Below are positions 8,677 to 16,333 of a DNA stretch of 38,027 nucleotides, in pieces. The notes beneath the pieces are model-generated. The model searched no databases, had not been told where the DNA came from, and saw only the letters and a list, made by a program, of their open reading frames with translations. The stretch covers positions 1-38,027 of the forward strand of contig CAIOGM010000126.1 in assembly GCA_903857795.1 (NCBI GenBank), given 5' to 3'. Source of the DNA: an uncultured Geobacter sp. Its GTDB lineage: Bacteria; Desulfobacterota; Desulfuromonadia; Geobacterales; CAIOGM01. Each line of letters begins with the position of its first letter. Within the stretch, counting starts at the first letter, position 1. A program made the position numbers and the translations under genes.

Positions 8677-9239
8677 AGACCATCGTTTTCTTTCTCGAAG
8701 AACCGTCCGCCAGAGAAATGCTGGTCGGCTTACTCCCTAAAATCCTTCCCGACGGGGTGCAGTCGCGTTTCCTGGTCTTTCAGGGGAAACAGGACCTGGA
8801 AAAAAACCTTGTCGCCAAAATGCGGGGATGGCAATTGCCTGAATCGGTTTTCGTCGTTATGCGTGATCAGGATGCCGGTGACTGTGGAATTATCAAACTT
8901 CGACTGTGTGAACTCTGCCGCAAAGCCGACAGGAGTAATGTTATTGTTCGGGTAGCATGTCGTGAGATGGAGAGCTTTTATCTCGGGGATCTGGATGCCG
9001 TCGAAAAAGGGCTTTCACTCACCGGACTGGCGAAACTGCAAAATAATAAAAAATTCCGAACCCCGGACAATCTCGGGACTCCATCGGCGGAACTGGAACG
9101 GATGACCAGGGGACTCTACCAGAAGGTTTCAGGTTCGCGCGCCATCGGTCGCCACCTTTCTCTGGAAAATAACCGCTCACATAGCTTCAAGGTGTTGGTT
9201 GATGGTATCCGCAGATTAGCGAATGTGGGAGGAATTTAA
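8673..9239 (+). CDS. DUF4276 family protein, TOPRIM-like (candidate effector)
   Basis: 188 residues. The sequence follows the DUF4276 pattern: N-terminal 'FFLEEPSAREML' (Glu9/Glu10), 'VVMRDQDAGDC' (Asp65, Asp67), 'RVACREMESFYLGD' (97-106) and a C-terminal 'NRSHSFKVLVDGI'. The early Glu and the D-x-D pair sit where TOPRIM nucleases and primases place their metal ligands; reading it as TOPRIM-like is my inference from these motifs. It is translationally coupled to the AAA ATPase upstream (ATGA), and such ATPase plus TOPRIM-like pairs recall OLD and PARIS defence systems, though the PARIS effector belongs to a different family (DUF4435). It shares the ATPase gene's AT-rich composition, including A-rich runs near its 3' end. 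Confidence 0.8.
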   Translation: MKTIVFFLEEPSAREMLVGLLPKILPDGVQSRFLVFQGKQDLEKNLVAKMRGWQLPESVFVVMRDQDAGDCGIIKLRLCELCRKADRSNVIVRVACREMESFYLGDLDAVEKGLSLTGLAKLQNNKKFRTPDNLGTPSAELERMTRGLYQKVSGSRAIGRHLSLENNRSHSFKVLVDGIRRLANVGGI

Positions 9240-9260
9240 AGTAGAGATATGCCGATTTTC

Positions 9261-9285
9261 GTAGGGGCGTATGGCATACGCCTGT
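9261..9285. repeat. REP-like palindrome, GTAGGGGCG type
   Basis: GTAGGGGCG (9261-9269) leads into a palindrome, GGCGTATG-G-CATACGCC (9266-9282). It lies just after the AAA/DUF4276 pair. The same GTAGGGGCG start recurs at 37803, where a different palindromic body follows. Confidence 0.6.
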
Positions 9286-9304
9286 GTTTGAATACGTGAA
9301 AGAG

Positions 9305-9355
9305 ATGACTATGAAGAAAACCAGCGTCACTAGTAATGTTTTAGAAGCAGTATGA
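9305..9355 (+). CDS. Possible leader peptide coupled to kamA
   Basis: A very short frame (ATG at 9305 or 9311; an in-frame GTG is at 9296) encodes 'MTMKKTSVTSNVLEAV'. Its TGA (9353-9355) overlaps the kamA ATG (9352-9354) as ATGA. GAAAGAG lies 6 bases before the 9311 start, whereas kamA itself has only a weak ribosome-binding site, so coupling would explain how kamA is translated. No function is known to me; it could also be chance. Confidence 0.35.
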   Translation: MTMKKTSVTSNVLEAV

Positions 9356-10353
9356 GGTCACCTATCGATCATCTTTCTTCCCGTTTTGCCATCGATCCCG
9401 CTCCCCTGGAAACGGTGGCGGCCCGCTATCCGGTCCGGATCTCTCCCCACTACCTCTCCCTCATTCAAGAGCCCGGCGACCCCATCTGGCTACAGTGCGT
9501 CCCCGACCCGCGAGAGCTGGATGACGACCAGCTCCCCGACCCCCTGGATGAGGAGCGGCTCTCCCCGGTTCCGGGCCTCATCCATCGCTACCCTGATCGA
9601 GTGGTCTGGCTGGTCTCCAACGACTGCGCCGTCTTCTGCCGCTTCTGCATGCGCAAGCGGCGTCTGGGGCAACCGCTCCCGGAGCCCCGGGAGTCCCGCG
9701 AGGCGGTACTGGGGTACATCGCCTCCCGACCGGAGATCCGCGATGTCATCCTCTCGGGAGGGGACCCGCTCATGCTCTCCGACGCCGAACTGGAAGCGAT
9801 CCTCTCCGCGCTCCGTGGCATCCCCCATGTGGAGCTCATCCGGATCGGGAGCCGGCTCCCGGTGACCTTGCCCCAGCGGATCACCCCGCACCTCTGCGCC
9901 ATCCTGAAGAAGTATCATCCCCTCTACCTCAACACCCACTTCAATCATCCCCTGGAGATCACCCCCCAGGCGGCACAGGCGTGTGCTCTGCTGGCCGATG
10001 CCGGTATCCCCCTGGGAAATCAGACCGTGCTCCTCAAGGGGGTGAACGACGACCCGGCCACCATGACCCTGCTCATGCAGCGGCTCCTGGCCATCCGGGT
10101 CCGCCCCTACTACCTCCATCAGATGGACCTGGTCCAGGGGACCGGTCACTTCCGGACCTCGGTCGCCTGCGGCGTCGGGATCATGGCGGCGCTCCGGGGA
10201 CACACCTCGGGGCTGGCGAATCCCTACTATGTCATCGATCTCCCCGGGGGGAAGGGAAAGGTGCCGCTGCTGCCGGAGACGGTGAGACGGGAGGGGGGGG
10301 GCCTGGTGATCACGACCTATACGGGGGAGGTGGTGGAGTTTGAAGATATTTGA
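9352..10353 (+). CDS. kamA: KamA-family radical SAM aminomutase (lysine 2,3-aminomutase/EpmB-like)
   Basis: 333 residues, close to the short EpmB-type enzymes and shorter than clostridial KamA (about 416). The [4Fe-4S]-SAM motif is C-x3-C-x2-C at Cys92, Cys96 and Cys99 ('CAVFCRFCMRKRR'). 'VILSGGDPLML', 'RIGSRLPVTLPQRIT', 'LNTHFNHPLEIT' and 'GNQTVLLKGVNDD' are family signatures. 'DLPGGKGKVPLLPE' near the C-terminus contains the lysine expected to hold PLP. The reaction is a radical 2,3-amino shift of lysine; the short form often acts in elongation factor P modification, but no efp or epmA is in this window. The start overlaps a tiny upstream frame, and the AAA/DUF4276 pair separates it from pyrD. 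Confidence 0.87.
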   Translation: MRSPIDHLSSRFAIDPAPLETVAARYPVRISPHYLSLIQEPGDPIWLQCVPDPRELDDDQLPDPLDEERLSPVPGLIHRYPDRVVWLVSNDCAVFCRFCMRKRRLGQPLPEPRESREAVLGYIASRPEIRDVILSGGDPLMLSDAELEAILSALRGIPHVELIRIGSRLPVTLPQRITPHLCAILKKYHPLYLNTHFNHPLEITPQAAQACALLADAGIPLGNQTVLLKGVNDDPATMTLLMQRLLAIRVRPYYLHQMDLVQGTGHFRTSVACGVGIMAALRGHTSGLANPYYVIDLPGGKGKVPLLPETVRREGGGLVITTYTGEVVEFEDI

Positions 10354-10364
10354 CCGGGGGTCAA
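10350..10364. repeat. Short palindrome over the kamA stop codon
   Basis: TTGACC-GGG-GGTCAA spans the TGA of kamA. There is no T-tract after it, so it is not a convincing intrinsic terminator. Confidence 0.4.
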
Positions 10365-10376
10365 TCAGGGTTCAAT

Positions 10377-10410
<34 letters not shown>

Positions 10411-10435
10411 TGTTTGGGGGTGAGGGGAATGGGGG

Positions 10436-10924
10436 TCAGGCGGCGGCGGATAACGCCTTTTGCCGGTGCCGGTCGGTTTTTTCGCTGGTTACCTGGCTGA
10501 CGTGAGCAGTCATTCGGCGGTTTTCCCTGATGAGCAGGTAGATGGTCACCGCATCCCGCAGGGTCTGAATCAGCTCGTCATCCTTCCACGGTTTGGCGAT
10601 AATCCGGTATGCCCCCCCCTTATGGAGCGCTTCATGCTCCACGTCGATGCCACGGTGGCCGGTAACCATGATCCGGAGGGAGTCGGGGGAGAGCTCCCAC
10701 GCCTTGCTGAGCAGCTCCCCGCCGTTCATGGCCGGCATGATCCGGTCGGAGATGATTACCCCTATCCCTTCGGTATTCCGCAGAATTTCCAGCCCTTCTT
10801 CACCTGACGCCGCAGTGAGCAGTTCAAACTGCTCACCCTGCAGCAACAGTGACAGTGACTGGAGTACTCCCAGGTCATCGTCGATAAAGAGAACCTTTAC
10901 CTGTGTCGGTTCCGCTGGCGTCAT
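10436..10924 (-). CDS. Stand-alone receiver-domain response regulator
   Basis: 162 residues from the ATG at 10924, chosen over an upstream in-frame ATG (10972) because AAGGAG lies 7 bases before it. A single receiver domain fills residues 8-125: acidic cluster 'FIDDDLGVL' (Asp15-17), phospho-acceptor Asp60 ('VIISDRIMPAMNG'), Thr in 'MVTGHRG' and Lys in 'IAKPWKDDEL'. The remaining 35 residues are a basic tail with no recognisable output domain. Its receiver resembles that of the HD-GYP protein at 3019, including the shared 'SD-x-x-MP' active site and an ending in 'ENRR'. It probably acts through protein contact or in a phosphorelay; partners are unknown. It lies 113 bases downstream of gltX. 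Confidence 0.88.
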   Translation of the reverse strand: MTPAEPTQVKVLFIDDDLGVLQSLSLLLQGEQFELLTAASGEEGLEILRNTEGIGVIISDRIMPAMNGGELLSKAWELSPDSLRIMVTGHRGIDVEHEALHKGGAYRIIAKPWKDDELIQTLRDAVTIYLLIRENRRMTAHVSQVTSEKTDRHRQKALSAAA

Positions 10925-11037
10925 CACGAAGCTCCTTGCCCCTGGCAGGGCCCTGATGATGAGCTGATGCAAGAACGCGGCCTTTTACCGGGGCAAAGAG
11001 CGGAGATGCGAGAAACAGGCGCCTGATTCAGTATACG

Positions 11038-12450
11038 TTATTCAGTTTTGCCCTTTATGAAGGTGACAGCACACTCCAGGCGCCGCAGCGTCTCATCCCG
11101 ACCGAGGACGGCGATGACGTCGTAGATGGCCGGTGAGGTGGTGACGCCGCAGAGGGCCACCCGGACCGAGGGGCCGATCCCCCCCATCTTGATCCCCTGG
11201 GCGGCGCAGAACGCCTTGAACAGGGTCTCGATCCCCCCAGGGGTCATCTCCTCCCAGGTGGCCAACTGCTCCCCAAAGGCGCGGAGAAGGGGGAACTGCA
11301 GCGGGGTCAGCTGCTTGGCCGCGGCCGCATCGTCGTACAGCACCTCGCTCCGGTAGTAGAAGAGGGCGCCGTCCGCCAGTTCCAGCATGGTCCTGGCCCG
11401 CTCCTGGAGGGTGGTGATGACCGGGGGGAGCTCCGGACCGCCGTCGGCGGGGTTCACCCCCCGCTCCAGGAGGAAGGGGAGGAGCAACTGCGCCAGCCGG
11501 GCCGGGTCGCCGCTCTTGATGTAGTGGGCGTTGAGCCAGAGGAGCTTGTCCGGATTGAAGACTCCTGCGGACTTGCCGATCCCCTCCACGGTGAACTTCT
11601 CAATGAGCTCTTCCCTGCTGAAGATCTCGTCGTCGCCGTGGCTCCACCCCAGGCGGACCAGATAGTTGATCATCGCCTCGGGGAGATACCCCATATCCCG
11701 ATAGGCCATGACGCTGGTGGCGCCGTGACGCTTGGAGAGCCGGCTCTTGTCGCTCCCCAGGATCATCGGGACATGGGCGAAGCGGGGGACCGGGAAGCCG
11801 AGGGCCTCGTAGAGGAGGATCTGGCGGGGGGTGTTGCTGATGTGGTCGTCACCGCGGATGACGGTGGAGATCCGCATGGTGGCGTCGTCGATGACCACGG
11901 TGAAGTTGTAGATGGGGGTCCCGTCGCTCCGCTGGATGATCAGGTCGTCCAGCTCCTCGTTGTTGAAGGAGATCGGCCCCTTGACCAGGTCGTCGAAGGC
12001 GGTGACCCCCTCCTGGGGAGCCCGGAAGCGGACCACGAACGGCTTGCCGGCGGGCTCTCCGCTGAGGCCGCGGCAGCTCCCGTCGTACTTGGGTTTGCGC
12101 CCTTCGGCCAGGGCCGCCTCCCGCTTTGCCTCAAGCTCCTCGGCGCTGCAGTAGCAGCGGTAGGCTTTCCCCTGCTCCAGCAGCGTCCGGACATACTCCC
12201 GGTAGACAGGGAAGAGGTCGGACTGAAAGAAGGGCCCCTCGTCCCAGTCGAGCCCCAGCCACTCCATCCCTTCCAGGATGGCGTTGACCGACTCCTCGGT
12301 GGAGCGGGCCACATCGGTGTCCTCGATCCGGAGGATGAAGGTTCCTCCCAGCTTGCGGGCCAGGAGCCAGTTGAAGAGGGCGGTGCGGGCGCCCCCCACA
12401 TGGAGATAGCCGGTAGGGCTGGGGGCGAAGCGGAGACGGATATCGGACAT
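11038..12450 (-). CDS. gltX: Glutamate--tRNA ligase
   Basis: 470 residues from the ATG at 12450; an upstream extension runs into a repeat element and is discarded because CGGAG lies 7 bases before this ATG and the protein then begins '[20 protein letters not shown]', the family N-terminus. The class I HIGH signature is within '[19 protein letters not shown]' and the KMSKS equivalent is '[13 protein letters not shown]'. Other blocks include '[10 protein letters not shown]', '[12 protein letters not shown]' and the C-terminal anticodon-binding helical domain. It charges tRNA-Glu, and in organisms lacking GlnRS also tRNA-Gln. Downstream of yacG on the same strand, but separated by a 210-base gap that holds a large inverted repeat. 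Confidence 0.96.
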   Translation of the reverse strand: MSDIRLRFAPSPTGYLHVGGARTALFNWLLARKLGGTFILRIEDTDVARSTEESVNAILEGMEWLGLDWDEGPFFQSDLFPVYREYVRTLLEQGKAYRCYCSAEELEAKREAALAEGRKPKYDGSCRGLSGEPAGKPFVVRFRAPQEGVTAFDDLVKGPISFNNEELDDLIIQRSDGTPIYNFTVVIDDATMRISTVIRGDDHISNTPRQILLYEALGFPVPRFAHVPMILGSDKSRLSKRHGATSVMAYRDMGYLPEAMINYLVRLGWSHGDDEIFSREELIEKFTVEGIGKSAGVFNPDKLLWLNAHYIKSGDPARLAQLLLPFLLERGVNPADGGPELPPVITTLQERARTMLELADGALFYYRSEVLYDDAAAAKQLTPLQFPLLRAFGEQLATWEEMTPGGIETLFKAFCAAQGIKMGGIGPSVRVALCGVTTSPAIYDVIAVLGRDETLRRLECAVTFIKGKTE

Positions 12451-12478
12451 TGGGTAACTCCGTAATACAGATGGTTGA

Positions 12479-12642
12479 ACCACGGAGACACGGAGACACG
12501 GAGGAAAACCATGTAACAGGGATGCACGGGATATACAGGATGAGTTCATACCTTTGAGTATCCAAAGGCCTTATCCTATTCATCCTGTCCATCCCTGTTA
12601 AGTTAAGCTCTGGTCTGCTCCGTGTCTCCGTGTCTCCGTGGT
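12479..12642. repeat. Long nested inverted repeat (CACGGAGA element)
   Basis: The outer arms (12479-12503 and 12618-12642) are 25-bp perfect inverted repeats built from the tandem unit CACGGAGA. Inside are two further paired blocks: AACAGGGATG (12515-12524) with its complement at 12590-12599, and ACAGGATGA (12535-12543) with 12580-12588. The whole could form a single hairpin or cruciform of about 164 bases. It fills most of the yacG-gltX gap (12451-12660); no promoter or gene is evident in the remainder. Confidence 0.92.
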
Positions 12643-12660
12643 GGATTGTTGTTCTCGGTG

Positions 12661-12840
12661 TTAAGGTTTTTCTTCGTCGGGGGTGGCCTCTTCCAGGCGG
12701 AACTCCTCCGCGGGAACGCGGTACTCCTCGAAGACCCAGGCCCCCAGATCGCGGGTCCGGCACCGTTGTGAACAGAAGGGGCGGGTGGCGTTCCCCTCCC
12801 ATTGAACACTCTTCTTGCAGATGGGGCAGCTGATCAGCAT
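12661..12840 (-). CDS. yacG: DNA gyrase inhibitor YacG (zinc-finger protein)
   Basis: A 59-residue frame beginning 'MLISCPICKKSVQWEGNATR'. The four zinc ligands are Cys5, Cys8, Cys23 and Cys27 (C-x2-C-x14-C-x3-C), the YacG pattern, followed by the family's 'CRTRDLGAWVFEEYRVP' and an acidic tail. YacG of E. coli binds GyrB and inhibits gyrase; that role is assumed by homology. It starts four bases after the metG stop, so it is co-transcribed with metG. The GGAAGAGAG purine stretch at the end of metG may serve as the ribosome-binding site. Confidence 0.9.
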   Translation of the reverse strand: MLISCPICKKSVQWEGNATRPFCSQRCRTRDLGAWVFEEYRVPAEEFRLEEATPDEEKP

Positions 12841-12844
12841 GGCG

Positions 12845-14377
12845 TCAGCTCTCTTCCTTGGTATCGATCCTCGGGAAGAGTGGTTCCGCCTTCTGCACGA
12901 TGGTCCCCGGGGCTAGTCCCCCCCAGGTGAAGAGCGCCTCCCCGGAGATCCCGGTCACGCCGAGGCAGGCGAGCGCCTTGGCGGAGGTGGTGGGCATGAA
13001 GGCGGCCAGGAGGGTGTGGACCATCCTCTGGGACTCCAGCAGATAGTACATGACGGTTCCCAGCCGCTCCCGCTGCGCCGGATTCTTGGCCAGGGTCCAG
13101 GGGGCGGTCTCGTCGATATACTTGTTCCCCGCGGAGATGACCTCCCAGACAGACTGAAGAGCCTTGCTGAAGGCCATATCGGAGAGATGACGATCCACCT
13201 GCAGGACCATCGCCTCCGTGGCGTTTCGGTAGGCGGAGTCCAGCTCCGTGGCCTCCCCCGGTTGGGGCGCCACGCCGCCGAAGTATTTGGCCAGCATGGC
13301 GGTGGAGCGGGAGAGGAGATTCCCCAGGTCGTTGGCCAGGTCCGAGTTGATCCGGTGAACCAGGGCCGTGTGGGAGAAGTCGCCGTCCAGGCCGAAGGGA
13401 ACCTCCCGGAGGAGGAAGTACCGGACCGCATCGACCCCGTACTTGTCGATGAGCATGTTGGGCTCCACCACGTTCTGGAGGCTCTTGCTCATCTTCTGCC
13501 CCTCAACGGTCCACCAGCCGTGGGCGAAGACCTTCCCCGGCAGCGGCATCCCGGCGGCCATGAGGAAGGTGGGCCAGTAGACGGCATGGAACCGGAGGAT
13601 GTCCTTGCCGATGAGGTGCACGTCCACCGGCCAGTAGCGGTCGAAGTTCCCCCCCTCGTCGGGGTAGCCGAGGCCGGTGATGTAGTTGGCCAAGGCGTCG
13701 AACCAGACGTAGATGATGTGCCGGGGGTTGCCGGGGACCGGGATTCCCCAGGTGAACGAGGTGCGGGAGACGGAGAGGTCGCGCAGCCCCTCCTTTACGA
13801 AAGAGACGATCTCGTTGCGCCGGGACTTGGGCTGGATGAAGTCGGGGTTGGCCTCGATGTGGGCCAGGAGCTGCTCCTGGTACTTGCTCATCCGGAAGAA
13901 ATACGACTCCTCCTTCAGCTTTTCCGTGGGGCGGTTGCAGTCGGGACACTTGTAGTCGATGAGCTGGGTCTCGGTCCAGAAGGTCTCGCAGGGGGTGCAG
14001 TACCAGTCCTCATACTCCCCCAGGTAGATGTCCCCCTGAGCCAGCACCTTGGCGAAGAGGTGGGAGACCCCCTGCTTATGCCGTTCCTGGGTGGTCCGGA
14101 TGAAGTCGGTGGTGGAGATCTCCAGCTTCTCCCAGAGCGCCTGGAAGCGGGTGACCACCCGGTCGGCCAGCTCCAGGGGGGTCTCGCCGGCGGCGGTGGC
14201 CACCTTTTCCACCTTCTGGCCGTGCTCGTCGGTGCCGGTGAGGAAGAAGACATCGTCCCCTTTCAGCCGCCGGTAGCGGGCCAGCACATCGGCGGCAACG
14301 GTGGTGTAGGCATGACCGATGTGGGGGACGTCATTGACATAGTAGATGGGGGTGGTGACGTAGAATGGTCTGCTCAT
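12845..14377 (-). CDS. metG: Methionine--tRNA ligase
   Basis: 510 residues. The class I HIGH motif is in 'TTPIYYVNDVPHIGHAYTT'. A zinc-binding insertion shows paired cysteines ('CTPCETFW' and 'YKCPDCNRP'). The KMSKS motif is 'EGQKMSKSLQNVVEP', and anticodon-domain residues follow ('LANDLGNLLSR'). There is no C-terminal tRNA-binding (EMAP-like) extension, so it is the short form. It charges tRNA-Met. The start overlaps the ricT stop (ATGA) and yacG follows four bases after its stop, so all three are in one operon. Confidence 0.96.
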   Translation of the reverse strand: MSRPFYVTTPIYYVNDVPHIGHAYTTVAADVLARYRRLKGDDVFFLTGTDEHGQKVEKVATAAGETPLELADRVVTRFQALWEKLEISTTDFIRTTQERHKQGVSHLFAKVLAQGDIYLGEYEDWYCTPCETFWTETQLIDYKCPDCNRPTEKLKEESYFFRMSKYQEQLLAHIEANPDFIQPKSRRNEIVSFVKEGLRDLSVSRTSFTWGIPVPGNPRHIIYVWFDALANYITGLGYPDEGGNFDRYWPVDVHLIGKDILRFHAVYWPTFLMAAGMPLPGKVFAHGWWTVEGQKMSKSLQNVVEPNMLIDKYGVDAVRYFLLREVPFGLDGDFSHTALVHRINSDLANDLGNLLSRSTAMLAKYFGGVAPQPGEATELDSAYRNATEAMVLQVDRHLSDMAFSKALQSVWEVISAGNKYIDETAPWTLAKNPAQRERLGTVMYYLLESQRMVHTLLAAFMPTTSAKALACLGVTGISGEALFTWGGLAPGTIVQKAEPLFPRIDTKEES

Positions 14378-15330
14378 GACTTCTCCTTGGGGCCGCGTCC
14401 ATCCCCTTTACGGTCGTTACGGCGCTGCTGCGTCTTCTGCGGAGGGCGCCGGTCACGCACCCCCGGCTTGCTCTGGGGCGGCGCCGCCTCTGCCTGTTCC
14501 TTGGGGGGGAGCTTCTTCGGTTTCTCCGTGATCTGCTCCGGCCGGATCTCGTCCCCCCGGATGATGACTTCGCGACGCTCCTCGGTCCTCACGGTGACGG
14601 TGCCGGTGAGGACGTTCTGCTTGACCACCTCGCCGCAGAGCTCGCCGCAGTTGATGTAGCGGCCGCATTTGGGAAGGGCCTTTTTCAGTGCGCTGTAGGT
14701 CTCGTACTCATAACCGAGGCAGCAGAGGAGACGGCCGCACTGGCCGGAGATCTTGGTGGGGTTGAGCGCCAGGTTCTGCTCCTTGGCCATCTTCACCGAC
14801 ACCGGCTCGAATTCCCGCAGGAACGAGGAGCAGCAGAGTTCCCGGCCGCAGATGCCGATCCCTCCCACCATCTTCGCCTCGTCACGGACCCCCACCTGGC
14901 GCATCTCGATACGGGTATGGAAGGCGTAGGCGAGATCCTTTACCAGGTCGCGAAAGTCGATCCGGCCGTCGGCGGTGAAATAAAAGACCGCCTTGCTGCC
15001 GTCGAAGAGGTATTCCACCCGGATGAGCTTCATCTCCAGCCCCCGTTCGGCGATCTTCTTCAGGCAGTAGCTCTTGGCGTCCTTTTCCCGGATCTTGTTG
15101 CGGGCGGCAGAGTCCAGATCTTCCGCGGTTGCCCCCCGAATGACCTGTTTCATCCCCTCGTGGAGCTCCTTCTCCGGGACCTCGCGCGGGTTGCGAATCA
15201 CGGCGCCGATGCCGCGCCCTTTTTCGGTTTCCACAATGACCTGGTCCCCAACGGTGAACTGAAATTCACCGCAGGTGAAGTCGTAGATTTTTCCCGCATA
15301 GCTGAACTGGATGCTTACCACACGTGCCAC
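14374..15330 (-). CDS. ricT: PSP1-domain protein RicT/YaaT
   Basis: 318 residues from a GTG at 15330, preferred over an upstream ATG (15402) because GGAGG lies 5 bases before it and the protein then begins at the conserved 'VARVVSIQFSYAGKIYDF'. The PSP1 domain contains 'GRGIGAVI' and the Cys-rich signatures 'GICGRELCCSSFL' and 'GQCGRLLCCLGYEYETY'. In Bacillus the RicA-RicF-RicT complex carries Fe-S clusters and acts with RNase Y in RNA processing; whether that holds here is unknown. The last 45 residues are a Lys/Arg/Gln-rich disordered tail suited to nucleic-acid binding. It lies between holB (34 bases upstream) and metG (ATGA overlap), the common bacterial context of this family. Confidence 0.9.
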   Translation of the reverse strand: MARVVSIQFSYAGKIYDFTCGEFQFTVGDQVIVETEKGRGIGAVIRNPREVPEKELHEGMKQVIRGATAEDLDSAARNKIREKDAKSYCLKKIAERGLEMKLIRVEYLFDGSKAVFYFTADGRIDFRDLVKDLAYAFHTRIEMRQVGVRDEAKMVGGIGICGRELCCSSFLREFEPVSVKMAKEQNLALNPTKISGQCGRLLCCLGYEYETYSALKKALPKCGRYINCGELCGEVVKQNVLTGTVTVRTEERREVIIRGDEIRPEQITEKPKKLPPKEQAEAAPPQSKPGVRDRRPPQKTQQRRNDRKGDGRGPKEKS

Positions 15331-15364
15331 GTATACCTCCGGACGTCGGTGGACGTCGAATTGA

Positions 15365-16330
15365 TTATCTTTCCATGCTGAGGGCCATGAAGAGCGCCTC
15401 AAGGGTCAGCCGCGGATTGACATTTCTCAGGAGCGACTGTCCGGCCTTCAGTACCGACTCCAGCCGCCCGAGAATCTCACCTGTTTGCAGCGTACGAGCG
15501 GTCCGTTCCACGATCCCCGCCAGGTCGCTGTTCCCCGGGGGAGGGGCGCCATGCCGGCAGAGCATGACATCCCGGAAGAAGAGGGTCAGGATCTCCACCA
15601 CCTCCTGAGCCTGTTCGCGCTCATGCCCCAACCGTTCGGCGGTGGCCGTCAGGAGTCCGAATTCGCGGGGAGAGAGCCCTATCACCTGTTCGACGATCTC
15701 TCTGCGGCGGAGAAGAAACCCCTCTTGGGCGATGGCGCCCCCCTTGGCCATGCTTCCCCCCGCCAGGGAGGCGGCGCTCTGGGCCTGCTCCGCCGGGACT
15801 CCCCGATTCATGAGGAGCTGCGCCACGATCTCCAGGGGGAGGGGATTGAACCGGAGCCGCTGACAGCGGGAGAGGATCGTCGGGAGGAGCGCCGTGGGGG
15901 TGTCGCTGAGCAGGATGAGCAGCGCGCTCCCCGGCGGCTCTTCCAGGGTCTTGAGGAAGGCGTTGGCCGCCGACTGGTTCATTTTGTGGGCCTGGCTGAC
16001 GATGCAGGCCTTTTTCGGGGCCTCCACCGGGCGCAGCGAGAGCTCTTTCTGGAGCTCCCGGATCTGGTCGATCTTGATGACCCCCTTCTCCGGTTCAAGG
16101 AGATGCAGGTCCGGGTGCTGCAGGCTGGCCAGCTTCCGGCAGGCGGGGCAGCCTCCGCACGGCTCCGCTGAGCCGCAGAAGAGGGCCTCCACCAGGGAGA
16201 GGGCCGTGAGCATCTTGCCGCAGCCGTCGATCCCTTCGAAGAGATAGGCGTGGGCAACTCTCTCCCCCGCCAGGGAGCGTCTCAGCACACCGACGGCGTG
16301 CTCCTGTCCGAGGATGGTGGCAAAGGGCAT
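15365..16330 (-). CDS. holB: DNA polymerase III subunit delta prime
   Basis: 321 residues. AAA+ clamp-loader fold: 'ILGQEHAVGVLRRSL', a P-loop-like 'GIDGCGKM', a zinc module with 'CGGCPACRKL', 'IKIDQIRELQKELSL', 'ACIVSQAHKMNQSAANAFLKTLEEPP' and sensor 1 'LLSDTPTALLPTILSRCQRL'. The P-loop carries Met where ATP-hydrolysing loaders have Ser/Thr, as expected for delta prime, which usually does not hydrolyse ATP. It acts in loading the sliding clamp at the replication fork. Starts 3 bases after tmk, the classic tmk-holB order. Confidence 0.94.
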   Translation of the reverse strand: MPFATILGQEHAVGVLRRSLAGERVAHAYLFEGIDGCGKMLTALSLVEALFCGSAEPCGGCPACRKLASLQHPDLHLLEPEKGVIKIDQIRELQKELSLRPVEAPKKACIVSQAHKMNQSAANAFLKTLEEPPGSALLILLSDTPTALLPTILSRCQRLRFNPLPLEIVAQLLMNRGVPAEQAQSAASLAGGSMAKGGAIAQEGFLLRRREIVEQVIGLSPREFGLLTATAERLGHEREQAQEVVEILTLFFRDVMLCRHGAPPPGNSDLAGIVERTARTLQTGEILGRLESVLKAGQSLLRNVNPRLTLEALFMALSMER

Positions 16331-16333
16331 GGG

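Noticed and set aside
7489-9239. Direct assignment as PARIS (AriA-AriB)
   Set aside because: The ATPase is similar in kind, but the partner matches DUF4276 rather than the DUF4435 of AriB, so the name is not justified.
12451-12549. N-terminal extension of gltX to 12549
   Set aside because: The extension is encoded by the repeat element, and the family N-terminus with a ribosome-binding site starts at 12450.
13016-14659. 547-residue plus-strand frame opposite metG
   Set aside because: Antisense shadow of metG, with no recognisable motif.
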